Source: Apoda limacodes
Lineage: Eukaryota; Arthropoda; Insecta; Lepidoptera; Limacodidae
NCBI GenBank assembly: GCA_946406115.1
Contig: OX291553.1
Location: forward strand, 14,575,001-14,639,000
Length of the DNA stretch: 64,000 bases
Reading direction: 5' to 3'
Below are positions 45,792-56,793 of this stretch, one piece after another (the stretch's first letter is position 1; each line of letters begins with the position of its first letter). A model generated the notes under the pieces. The model searched no databases. It was not told the DNA's origin and saw nothing but the letters and a program-made list of their open reading frames with translations. Both the position numbers and the translations under genes were made by a program.

Positions 45792-45800
45792 TATATAAAG
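45792..45800 (+). promoter_or_regulatory. TATA box (TATATAAAG) downstream of the GC-rich block
   Basis: A consensus TATATAAAG about 50 bp past the GC-rich block. No convincing coding exon follows within the next kilobase, so the transcript, if any, is unknown. Confidence 0.3.
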
Positions 45801-45870
45801 TGTTTAAAATATGGAAATTGAACAAAGTGCATCTTTGTCTTTGTAAAATACGGAAACCGTAATGCCACGC

Positions 45871-47551
45871 CTATTATAATTTTTATTTTTAGTATTCGCG
45901 ATTATGAGTAGTACAGGAAGGTTGGATATGGAATTTTAATTCTGTGACAGATTGCGATGTTAAATATACTACGTCAAAAATGTAAATAAAAAACATTATT
46001 ATTTCTTGACAATGTCAAAGACATGTCTTGTGACATATTTGAGTGTTAAGCGCGAATCGTGTGTAAAGGTTTTCACTTCTGCCGGCACTCTCGGAGTGCA
46101 ACTCGTTCTTTTTTTATTTAATGAAAACACCTAGATTTATCTTTTTTCTCTCTTTAATATTTTTTTGTTTGTGTTTTCGTTAATTTAATATTAGATTTAC
46201 GATTTACCTGTTCTTTAGAGTAGTGCTAGGAGTGGGTAAGTGGTTTTGTTTGGCAGCTCTCCTTTGTTCCACTATCAGTTGGCAAAAACCTCTAGCAAAT
46301 TGAGAAGAGCCTTTGTTGAGGGTCATCCTAGAGTACGACTAGCAATAAAAAAATTACTCCAAAAAAAGTTTCGAGTACCTACAACCGAATATGAAAATAA
46401 AGTAGCTTATCGTTTAATAATAGGTTTTCTGTTCACCTATCCTGTACTACGTATCTGAACTTATACAAGGTACATCTACCTATTAAACTCAATTCAGTCA
46501 GTTCTCGTAAGAAGACGTTTCAGGCTTTTGTATCAAAGACTTACAAAAAGGGTAACTTATATATTATAGAAAGTAAATAAATAAATAAGTTGGATAGATA
46601 TATATAAATATATCATTGACTCATTTCCTTATTTCTTACTTATATATTGTTAACTGAATATCAGTTAATTTCTGCTTTAACGAAAAGAAATGATCACTAT
46701 AAAAATTGACTGGCCAATCACGACGGGCGTACGTTTCCAGCTTACAACTGATGGCGTCGTCACACATATATATATATATATATATATAAATTACATAAAT
46801 TAATCCCCATGGGTTATAAGCATTGGGCACAATGACCCAAATAAAAAAAGAATCGATCTATCTCACCTCAGAATCATATTCAGATACGATACTGCCTAAA
46901 TCTCTGGTTTTCAGATTACAATCTTAGTCAATACCTATTGTTCTATTTAAATTGATTACCTATTACACTTATCTGAGTTGATAAATCACAAAACGATTAT
47001 AGTTAATATTCATTGTAAAGGTAAGCTTAATCACTATTCAAGTTGTTTTTAACAACAACTAACAATCTTTGCCAAAAATAACTATAAGAACTGACTGCAA
47101 TACGGAAAATACCTAGACCCAGGATCAAATACCCACTCCCTTCTTAAATAGACGATCACAAAAATTATTTAGGTCTTCAGGGCTGAACTCCGAGTACGAG
47201 CGTAGAACTTCGACGAGATTTTCATCTATTCAAATTAACCTAATATTCGCAATCTTTAGTTAAATAATTAAGCTAGACATCCAACTAGGAATTATCGTAC
47301 CTTCTAGGTACGTCTAGGGTCAATCACAAGGACTGAAGCTTCACTGGCTTTTCACTAGCTTTGCACGGTACCATCTTTTTATATTTACCTATTTAATTTT
47401 TTTTTGTCTCATCACATTTGTGAGTAAATAAATAAAAATGTAAGTTGAAAAAATAAATGAACTCACCAAAACAAAATTGGAATGGCGGGACTAGAAGTAT
47501 AGAAAATAACGTCACCACTAAATGGCGATATCTACATCTGAATTTACGAAT
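45871..47551. other. No gene; (TA)n microsatellite at 46766-46788
   Basis: AT-rich. A 72-codon ORF near 46240 (FHYQLAKTSSKLRRAF...) has no recognisable relatives. Confidence 0.4.
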
Positions 47552-48184
47552 TAAAGGCCGGTGAAAACCAGATGCCAGACCAGGCATGCACGCACACGCA
47601 TCTGTCAGTGCTGCACGTTGGCACGCACGGTAGGTTGTGTTTTTTTAAAGCTACAACACACAGCTGTTAATGTCTCTCTTCCGTGATGTATCCAGTGTAA
47701 ATTAAATCTATTATAAATAATAAAATTGATCATTTCCTTCATGCCTCCCAAACTATAATTGTAGTCGACACAGAAAAAGAAAACAAAATAACTTTCACCT
47801 AATCATTCATTCACTTCCTTATATTTATAGGTCTGAGTCATAAACATTTAGTTAAAAACACTAACAAGACTTCTATATTATATATTTGCAAACGTAATAC
47901 AGTTTACGAGTGTTTTTCGTAATATAGACAATTTTAAAGAAAAGGCTCATAGAAATAGTTAACAAATATGAGTGTCTACAACGCCAACCATGAAGAATAC
48001 AAATATAAAAATAATAAGTTACTATTGTGGTCAAATGATCTCAACTTCAATATGGCTGCACGCATGTAGAAGTTACCTGCGTAACATGTGCTGTACCTCT
48101 TTTGCCGCTGTAACTGGGCTTACACGCGCGTGTGTATGTCACGTCACGTGTCACGCCACGCCACGCATCTGGTCTGGCCTTAAA
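47552..48184. mobile_element. Candidate ~630-bp non-autonomous DNA transposon
   Basis: The left end reads ttaaaggccggtg then accagatgccagaccag. The right end, inverted, reads ttttaaggccagaccagatg then cgtggcgtggc. Both ends are rich in acgcac/cacgcc tracts while the middle is AT-rich. The pairing is imperfect and no target duplication is evident. Confidence 0.35.
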
Positions 48185-49404
48185 AGTTTTGGCTCAAATT
48201 AAAACTTGTAATTGCTAGCTTCTGTTCATATCTTAAACCACAGATAGCATTATTATTCATACCTGACAGTATGTTATAATCACAGAGTATTGTTATTATG
48301 TTTTGAAAGGCATTATCGCCCGTGGGTTCTATATGACCGGTCGCTTTGCCTTGAAGACAGTAAAATTTACAAAGGAAAAGAAGGAAGGGGAAAAAAACTC
48401 AATTTTTTCGTAAAGGCGACAAGCTGTATAAAGTATTAATTGCCTTTGCATACATTTATTGTGAAGACTGTTGTCAAAATAAAAAATCAATATTTAATGA
48501 CTATCGTTTCAAGATTGAAGTCAGTTTAATAATTGAAACATTATTTAAGTATTTCACTGATATCAAAGAATATATATCTATTATCTCCTTTAACGATGCA
48601 AGTTTTTTACCTATAGTAAAAGTTGTCTAACAAGCTGATATTTTGGTCTCCCTTGATGAGATCACCTTAAAGAATCTTCATAAAATATTTACTTATCTTA
48701 CAAAGAACTGCATAAAAAATTAACATTTATTTCAGATTGGAAATACCATTGTGGTTATAAATTTTATTCCATTTATAACTTTTACAGATTTTAAATAATG
48801 CAAAATTAGACCGTATTAGAACGTAGCTACACGTTAATGACTATGCGAGTACCAATCAGGATAGTTAGAAGACTTTCCTAAGCCAATCTCAATCAAGCAA
48901 GTCAGTTTTGCTACAAAGTAATTGTCTTAAATATCGAAAAAAAACAAAAAGAATCCACGCATTCTAAATTGAATTTATTAGTCTTGTCAACGGCTGCAGA
49001 TTCCAAGAAGACAGGGCCCAGCACGAGCTTACTGTTGTATTTGAATAGTAACGTAAAGCAAACAATTTACTATGGAAACAAGTGAACAGCGCATTTGTAT
49101 TTTACATACAAAATTGTTGGTTTCATCCAGCCATATACGCAAAGCTATACCTGACAGATTTGCTTGAACTGTTTAACTGTACAGTTAAACGTTTTGTTTT
49201 AAAAAGCTACAAAGTTTTGTAATATATTATGTATACGGTTTGGTTTATCTGTATTGTGCAACTGCAAACGTAAACGACAGGTATACTATAATATTCGAAT
49301 AGTTTGCATGAAGTATTCGAATGTGACCGCGTGAACTCATGCTAAGCCCTCAAATTCTCACTGGATGACTGGACGGCATGTGCAATTTGTGCAATAGGTG
49401 TTTT
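48185..49404. other. No feature seen
   Basis: AT-rich, no recognisable content. Confidence 0.45.
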
Positions 49405-49485
49405 TGTAAAGCGTATCGTCGGAATGCCTACGACCAGGTGGACAGATGACTTAAGGGCTTTTAAGTTTCTTTCGAGAAATTAGGT
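49405..49485 (+). pseudogene. RTE-type LINE C-terminal scrap
   Basis: Reads R-IVGMPTTRWTDDLRAF, matching the RxVGRPxTRWTDDI phrase near the end of insect RTE ORF2. Only about 25 codons survive. Confidence 0.6.
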
Positions 49486-51272
49486 TAGATGCGCCTTTAG
49501 AAAATTGCGCAGCATGCTTTGCGGCTCGTCTGCCACATACATTCCAACCACCGACATACGTGGCGAAAGCCACAGGTCGTTTTTTTTCTAGGTATATTAG
49601 CAGCTGTTTGTTGATGTTATAATATTGACTACAGGGCCACCTATTGGAAAAATGTATATTTAAACAATAACAAATATGAAAACAGAAAGCTAAATCGCTC
49701 CAGCCGTTCGGAAAAATAAAAATTATATGCTGTTAGTGGGTAGTCAACAACTAACGGCATATAATTTTCATTTATATGTATAAATTTAATTTTAATATTG
49801 TTGACACTTTACAACAAATCAATAAACTTTAAATCATAAGCAAGTTGGGACTTTTTCCCTTAAACTAGATAGGTACCTAATAAATCGACTATTGAACTTT
49901 AAAACAGTTTTTTTTTTCTAGAATATCGACTGATTCTCAGAGTTGAATAATAAATACATTAAACATTAAATATTTATATAGTTTTAGATAGTATCGTCAC
50001 ATTCGTTCTACGATGATGAGGTCACAGAGGTTTTGTTATATTGTAATGACCTTCCAAAGATGGTGATAGAATAAAACGGGTATAGATCGGAACGGTCACA
50101 ATAAATTATCATAAAAAAAACATTATGTAAATTTCTTTGCAGGTTTTCTAGACAGAGTGGCAACGGAAGAGCAATCATTTTTATTTTGGGACTTACAATG
50201 TTTTGACCATAGACTTAGAGACTAGACAGCGCATTTCAACACACATGAAACAGTAACACATACATAAGTGTGACAGAAACGGAGCGAACGTGCGGCGAGA
50301 AGTTGTGTCTTTCTACATTTGTTGTTTCTTTCTAAAAGAGACCAAAGATGATCTCTTTCTGAAGAGTAGTCAATTTTAAGAGGCCATTTCACAGTCCAAA
50401 GGATAGATTACAGAATAAAAAATCTATGGTTTTAATTAAATCGTTAAAATAGAAGCTAGAACAATATTAATAAAGTTCAAAAATTAAAATGATTTATTCA
50501 AGTAGAATTTTAACAACAGTACTTTCGAATGTTTTATTTGATTATTTATTTTAATTAAATTAATAATTTTAGACTAATTACACAAAGGTATCTAGGCCTT
50601 AACTAATCAAAACTTGCCTTTAGGGACCATACATATCTATAACTGATACAAATTCTGCATATAGCATGCATATATTGTATATCATGTTATATATAGAAAA
50701 GATAAACATAGGTATCTCTTTTGTACTTAAGACTAAAACAATTTATCAAAAATACAGCAAGTTTTACCTATAGGTACTACAGACTAAACAATAATTACTT
50801 CTAGGTAAGTCTACTTTTCTCGAAATTTTGATAAATATCTATAAAAATAAAAGGAGTTGTCAGTTGTAGCACAAACAGGATTCAGACATTAAAAAAGACG
50901 CAAATATAAATGTTAATAATTTTAACCTTTAATTAAAGTGTCCTTTAAAGTACATTTTTGCGATAATTATGCAGATCGAAATGTAGAAAAATAGAATTAT
51001 AAACAGTTTATTGGCAACTCGAGTAATGTTTTTAAATAATAACTATTAATAATACATATGTGTGTACCTAAATGCAAGATCATCAGAAGGTTATCCTAGA
51101 TTCGATTACCAAGTACTTTAAAAAAAAAAAATATTTGATTAATATTGAGAGTTATGTCTTAAGATATTAAGTACCGAATCAATTAAAATAATAATACAAT
51201 GAAGCTCTATTCGAAGCTTTTAATATAACCTCTTTTCACATCATCAAAAATTTACCTATAAAATTAAAAAAA
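49486..51272. other. No gene seen
   Basis: AT-rich. A GC-richer patch at 50215-50370 (gcatttcaacacacatgaaa, cggagcgaacgtgcggcgag) may be an unnamed dispersed repeat. Confidence 0.35.
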
Positions 51273-51773
51273 CCAGCCAAGTGCGAGTTGGACTCGCTGA
51301 TCAACGGTTCCGTACGTACCATAATTTACGTTATTTACAAACACAAACAAAAAAAAAGTTTGCCGCTAAGCCATCTACTTGGATGGTGTGGATGAAACAA
51401 GTCCGACGTTGCTTAACTTTGAATATCGGTTCTAACAAACAAATGTGTAACAGTTTCTCTTAATATGAAGCTAGATGGCGCTGTAACATTATTATTTTTG
51501 TCATACTAAAGTGCTGACACACACTATAGCTGCAAGATTGAAGCTAGTATGTGTTACTGTTTTCGCGATGAAGCAACTATGTATGTTATTAAGTGTTTAT
51601 TAACAGTAACACATTTTTTTGTTGGAACCAGTATTTAAAGTTAAGCAATGTCGGGCTTGGTCAGTGATTGGATGGGTGACCGCTTAGCGGCACAGTTTTT
51701 GTTTGTGTTCGTAAATTACGTAAAGTGTGATACGGAACCCACAGTGCCCTAGTCCGACTTGCACTGGGCCGAT
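51273..51773. mobile_element. ~500-bp inverted-repeat element whose arms carry 5S-rRNA-like sequence
   Basis: The outer ends are the lepidopteran 'CACTTGGCCG' terminus in opposite orientations: ccaagtgcgagttggactcg at left, tccgacttgcactgggccga at right. Moving inwards each arm has ggttccgta / tacggaacc, a taatttacg / cgtaaatta block, a gccgctaagcc / cgcttagcggc block and then a 5S-like module (51377-51421 inverted, 51637-51683 direct). Arms are about 145 bp with a ~215-bp centre that contains its own gtgttactg / cagtaacac inversion. It is either a fold-back element or two copies of one SINE head to head. Confidence 0.7.
51637..51683 (+). repeat. 5S-rRNA-derived module (right arm)
   Basis: The text aaagttaagcaatgtcggg, cttggtcagtgattggatgg, gtgaccgc matches the conserved 3' half of arthropod 5S rRNA (GTTAAGCAACGTCGGGC...TTGGATGGGTGACCGC). 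It is a piece, not a 5S gene: the 5' half and the terminal stem are absent. Confidence 0.7.
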
Positions 51774-52659
51774 ATATATAACACGCATGTAAAATTACGA
51801 AATTTTGACTAAGGTGTAGAGTTTGTGAAGTTAGAGCTTGTAGAGATAGGGCGTGTAGAGTTAGAAGCTTGGCTCTACATGAGATCTGATAAATTTTTGA
51901 CAGTGCAAGCCATATGATCTCGTCTTGGCAACATTTTACATGAAAATGTTTTTGGTGGGATTTTTGTATTTACTTAACTATCGCAATGAAAGCTACAAGA
52001 GCTTCAAGTTGTAGCAAGTTACTACTTCCCCAAAATTTTGTAACAACTAGCCCCAAACCGATAACATTTTTATTAATTAAAAAATGATTGATTTAGGTTA
52101 TTCTAAAGTGCTATCATAAGAAAGTTTAATAAATGCATAACAAATATTAATAGAAACAATTTTCAATTAGACACAGTATGATCTTAAAATAAAATTTTAC
52201 AGACTAATATTTTTTAGGTAACCTGGCAAAGAACAGTGCTCCTGCTAACAACCGGCCACGGTGCCATCCCGCGCTGTGCTGGCTTCACTTACGTCCTAAA
52301 TAGCACTTTAAGTTTAAAATAGAATCAGCTGAGTTATTAAGCATATACTAATTACCCCTATTACAAGAAGCCCCTTAAACTAAAAAACATAAAAAAAAAA
52401 TTTTTGAATTGAACTAAGATTCATACAAATATGTTAACAAAGAACAATATTACATTACATTAAATTCAAACAGTGATTCAATGTTCTTGCAATGAACAAA
52501 TTATGCTCTGTTATTATCCGTCGCATTTATCTTCGTTTCAAAATATATTTTTTATTTATTTAATTCCAGAAATTATTTGTCAGCAAATTTCTTGAGAATC
52601 GATTGAAAACCCATATTTTGTAATGAATATCTTACACGATTTTAAATTTTCATGTGTAA
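51774..52659. other. No feature seen
   Basis: AT-rich, no recognisable content. Confidence 0.45.
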
Positions 52660-52925
52660 CTAAGCCTTAATGTCCACAAACAAAACCATGTGAACGGTCT
52701 TTAGTCAGGTTTTTAATTATCTTAATGTCTGCATGTCGACAAACGAAACCATTTGAACGGTGCCATGTAAACGGTGTTTAGTCAGGTTTTCAATTATCTT
52801 GATGTCTGCATGTCCATAAACAAAACCATGTGACGGTCTCTAGTCAGGTCTTCAATTACCATGATATCTGCAAGTCCACAAAAAAACCATGTGAACGATC
52901 TCAAGGTAGGTTTTTTAATTATAAT
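52660..52925 (+). repeat. Short tandem array, four ~63-77-bp units
   Basis: Units start with gtccacaaac or variants at 52672, 52735, 52812 and 52874. Each carries accatgtgaacggtct and agtcaggttttcaattat. The second unit has an extra accat-tgaacggtg repeat, explaining its 77-bp length. Confidence 0.9.
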
Positions 52926-53119
52926 TATCTTTTTATTGTTTGATTTCATTGACACATTAAAATAACTCAATGTGACTTTTAAACCTCAGAAAAGAGAAGA
53001 AGAACCGAACATGAAATGTAGATTATCATTATCTCTTAATCTTGTTTGTAGGTGACATCAATCTGTAAACAAACAAATAGAAGTTTAACAAATGAAAACC
53101 CGATAATACATCCTACATA

Positions 53120-53425
53120 CCTACCAAATCCATACTAATATTATAAATGCGAAAGTAACTCTATCTGTCTGTTACCTCTTCACGCTTTAACCGCTATACC
53201 GATTAAGATGAAATTGGACATGCAGATAGTTTGAGTCCCGAAAAAAAGTTTAAGTGTGAGTCGGTTTTTTTCTATGCTTGAGGAGTTGCCATTAAATACA
53301 CCGATAATGGAATTTAGGGTGAGTGGAACCAAAAGCAAATTTGGCATAGAGATAGTTTGAGTCTCGGAGAAGGACATAGGCTACTTGAAAATGTGTTGCC
53401 ATTAAAATCCTACACACATAAAGAA
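53120..53425 (+). repeat. Lepidopteran 'ATACTAATATTATAAATGCGAAAG' dispersed repeat, internally duplicated
   Basis: Begins ccatactaatattataaatg, then cgaaagtaact, ctgtctgttacctcttcacg and ttaaccgctataccgatt, the standard opening of this widespread insect repeat. A second partial unit (catagagatagtttgagtct at about 53346) repeats tgcagatagtttgagtcccg (about 53222), followed each time by a ttgccattaaa phrase. Confidence 0.65.
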
Positions 53426-53799
53426 CACGAACAGAATAATTTAAAAAATTTACAAATGACGAACTACAATATGTAAGTCAGGATAAAGCAGGGGTTTAGT
53501 ATCGGTTTATGTTGATGCCATATCCTTTCCACTCCATAATGTTATGAACACGTCTTTAAATGCTGTGATAAACAGTTTTGAAATAATAACTTCTGTCTAA
53601 CCTTTCTGCAGTTAGATTTGTTTCGTGCTCTGGTAGTCAAACAGACATGGTAGTTTTACGGTTAAATATTCTTTATTTCCCATAAGAATTACAAATTAAT
53701 TCACTTGAGAAATTTAAAACACAACACAAATAAGTAACAACACAACTAAGTAAAAACAAATTTTTTTACGTCTATTACGTCTTTTACATCTATTTTACT

Positions 53800-54048
53800 T
53801 AGTACTTGAGAAATAGTTCGACTGCGCCGCGAGCTAAGCCTCGCAATTGGGCTCCGCTGAAAATCAGCGCTGTGGCTATTAAGCTGCAGCACATGCTGAG
53901 CGGCGTCCATTTTGCACATTGCACTACGACACCCATGATACAAAAACACATATTTAACTGTGATATGTTTATGTGTTCTTGTTTTTATGTGCTTATTTTT
54001 TGTTATTTTTATTTGTGTAGTGTGAAATAAATAACTGTCTAACTGTCT
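53800..54048 (+). repeat. Unnamed dispersed repeat with (AACTGTCT)n tail
   Basis: A GC-richer head (actgcgccgcgagctaagcc, tgctgagcggcgtccatttt) gives way to an AT-rich body. It ends in taactgtctaactgtctaac at about 54033, a short tandem tail of the sort LINEs and SINEs leave. Confidence 0.45.
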
Positions 54049-54239
54049 AACAATGAATATAGAATATAGCTAATATAATAATTTTAGTTTGTTGAGATAC
54101 TGCACAGTCAATAGAATGAAATTAAGTTTATTATGGGATATACATAATTCATTTTTTCCCGTAGTTTGTTTGTTTGTGTATTACTTTAGTTAGTATTTTT
54201 CTTATCAAGACACTGGTGTTAAAAATATGTTTGTGTGAT

Positions 54240-54830
54240 ATTCATAATTTTTGTGCACTCTTTATTCCAATATCACGTTTGTTATTAATATATATAAGTA
54301 ATAAGAGAGGATCTAGAATCGAACCCTGTGGTACTCCATATGTAACAGATCGGGACGTATTTCGATGCCGACCAATCTTAACTACCCGATTTCGATTAGA
54401 TAAGTATGATACAATAATATAATACGCAGGTCCAGTTATGCCTAGATCAGCTAATTTACAGAACACTAGTGTATGACTAACCATGTCGAATGCTTTTTAG
54501 GACAATAAATATATATGATGCAATCTGTTTTCAATCTACGGCTAATCTCACTCTTTATCTCATCAATACCGGAACTGGTGTTAGAGTGTAAATCAATAAT
54601 TATCTTATTTATTTCGTCCTTAGTAGTAGAAGCCATGACAGAAAATTGGTGGTTATTGCGCGTGGTTTTTTATGACTTATATCAAAACTATGACATTTCT
54701 AAGGTATTTGACTTGCTAGGATCGAAGCGATGGTTGAAAAATACATTTAAGTTTTCACATATTTCCGTTAAATCAGTAATGGTTCCTTTGAGGAAGACTG
54801 GCTTTAAGAGCCTCTAAAAGACAGCACGTA
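54240..54830 (-). pseudogene. LINE reverse-transcriptase fragment, minus strand
   Basis: The minus strand gives TTKDEINKIIIDLHSNTSSG then, after a deletion, KAFDMVSHTLVFCKLADLGI. It continues with YLSNRNRVVKIG, TYGVPQGSILDPLLLLIYIN and stops before the catalytic box. Upstream, KPVFLKGTITDLTEICENLN near 54810 is consistent with the RT N-terminal region. The sequence differs from the CR1-like family at 27 kb. Confidence 0.75.
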
Positions 54831-55077
54831 TCGGTGTTGCATCCGCTCTTAAAAGCTCTTACGTGAATCCGACATCACTTGCTGCGTTATAGTTCCTTAG
54901 CTGTTTCAAGACTATTTTAAACTTGTTCAATCTAACTGGCACTGATATCTATAAAAACTCTCAGTCTCTCTCAATATCTCAGGTTGGAACGAATCAATTT
55001 TGCCAGTTATGGTTTTCATTTTTGTTAACTGTAGTTGACAGATAGCTGAGTATCACTTTAAAACTTCTATTTCTTTT

Positions 55078-56135
55078 ATAGCCTTTAATGACTTGCCTTT
55101 CTTTGTGGAGAAGCTATGCAAGATTGTACTATTTGCCGATGACACTTCTCTTTTATTTAAAGTTGATAAAAATAAAACTAATTTTGACGACCTAAGTAGT
55201 GCGCTTTCTCAGGTTCTTCAGTGGTTTACGGCAAATAACTTACTTCTTAATGCGAAAAAGACTAAGTGTTTAAAATTTATGATGCTAAATGTCACAAACG
55301 TGAAACATAAGTACAAAATTATCCCTAAACGGAGAAGAAATAGAACTATTAGACTCAACAGTGTTTCTAGGCATTACATTAGACAATAGGCTACAGTGAA
55401 ACTCTCACATTTCAGTTCTTGCAGGGAAACTTAGTTCAGCTGCCTTTGCAGTTAGGAAAGTTAGGCAGCTTACAGATGTTGACACTGCTCGCTTGGTCTA
55501 CTTTAGCTATTTCCATTCCATCATGTCTTATGGCATTTTGCTTTAGAGCAAGGCAGCTGATATTGTACAGTCTTTATTTTGCAAAAGAGAGCAGTACGGT
55601 CAATATATAAATTAGGACCTCTAATTTCTCTTAGGAAACTATTTAGGGAAATTAATATTTTAACTGTTCCTTGCCAATATATCTTCGCTTGTATAATGTA
55701 TGTACGCAAAAATTTACACTTATTTGCTAAAAATAGTGACCTACTCAGTGTTAATACAAGGAATAAGGACAAATTGGTAGTTCCAAAATGTCGTCTTCAG
55801 AAGGTACATTGTTCTTTCGCAATACAAAGTATATTTTTCTACAATAAAATTCCAGAACATGTGGTTAATTTACCTCAAATAGATTTAAAATATATGTCAA
55901 AGATAGTTTAATGAAAAAAAGCTATTACAAAATTGATGAATACATAAATGATAAAAATGCTTGGAAAAATTAGAATCTAATTGATTTGTATTTGTATTGG
56001 GGCCTTTGAAATGTTTTTTAAATTGGAACATTGTGTGTTATGTTGTTGCCTAGTGTAAGGCTATATTGTTTTTTTATATGATGTATAAAAGATTAACTGC
56101 TGAGTTTATTGCCGGTTATTCTCGGCAGTAAAGCA
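55078..56135 (+). pseudogene. CR1-like LINE, RT C-terminal half and 3' UTR, plus strand
   Basis: Starts at NDLPFFVEKLCKIVLFADDT (catalytic FADD intact) and continues WFTANNLLLNAKKTKCLKF. With frameshifts it goes on: STVFLGITLDNRLQ, VRKVRQLTDVDTARLVYFSY, KLGPLISLRKLFREINIL and FYNKIPEHV, ending near 55973. It parallels the 27-kb element phrase by phrase and belongs to the same lineage but an older, diverged subfamily. The 3' UTR has the ttgccggttattctcgg block near 56111. Confidence 0.85.
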
Positions 56136-56639
56136 TTGCGAACCTTCCAATCTTCTTATATTCTTATCTCTTATATTTTGTTCCTTTACACACACATCGA
56201 ATCACACAAAATTTACACACACACAATCGAAGTTTTATTAAAGTTGCTTGAGTTTGTCATGCTCTCTCAAATTGTCTCTGCGGTGGTGGCGTGTGTGTCG
56301 GGTCGTTACGTTCCATAAAACATGGTTGAGCGAAGCGATAGCTGATTCATGTGTCATACTCGTGAACGGGTGCCGCCTGTGGAGGCTGGTCTGCTCTTGC
56401 AAACTTCTTTGTATCCTTGTATTTAGTCTTACTTTTTTGTTTTGTTTATCAGTACTGTAAGACATTGATTATTAGTGATGAATACATAAACTCTCTTTTT
56501 TTTATATATTTTATAATTAGATACTTTTTTATGTCGTGCTTGTGCATTTCATGTTTTGTATGTTTGTAATGGAAAGTGTCCTTCTATGATAGGGAGGGAA
56601 TTTTTCAACTTTTTAAGTGGACGCTGTAAAATTAACGGA
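56136..56639. other. No feature seen
   Basis: AT-rich with an acacaca tract near 56188; short ORFs on both strands are chance. Confidence 0.4.
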
Positions 56640-56793
56640 GAAAATAAATGCCCTTGCTGAGTTTCTTGCCGGTTCTTCTCAATACAAGGTCTCTCGCCCT
56701 ATAGACTTACGAACCGATGGCGTAGTGACATTCATAAGTGCTCAATTATTGTAGCCTAAACTGAATAAATTATATTGAATTTGAATTTGAATT
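56640..56793 (+). mobile_element. Lepidopteran SINE-like element / LINE 3' tail with TTGAAT repeats
   Basis: Contains ctgagtttcttgccggttct, tacgaaccgatggcgtagtg and a closing attgaatttgaatttgaatt. This is the tail I associate with the Metulj-type SINE group in butterflies and with CR1-like 3' ends. Confidence 0.65.

Noticed and set aside
45389..45868. 159-codon minus-strand ORF
   Set aside because: No recognisable domain, low-complexity basic stretches and no splice or start context; attributed to the GC-rich block composition.
51637..51683. 5S rRNA gene
   Set aside because: Only the conserved 3' half module is present, inside a repeat arm.
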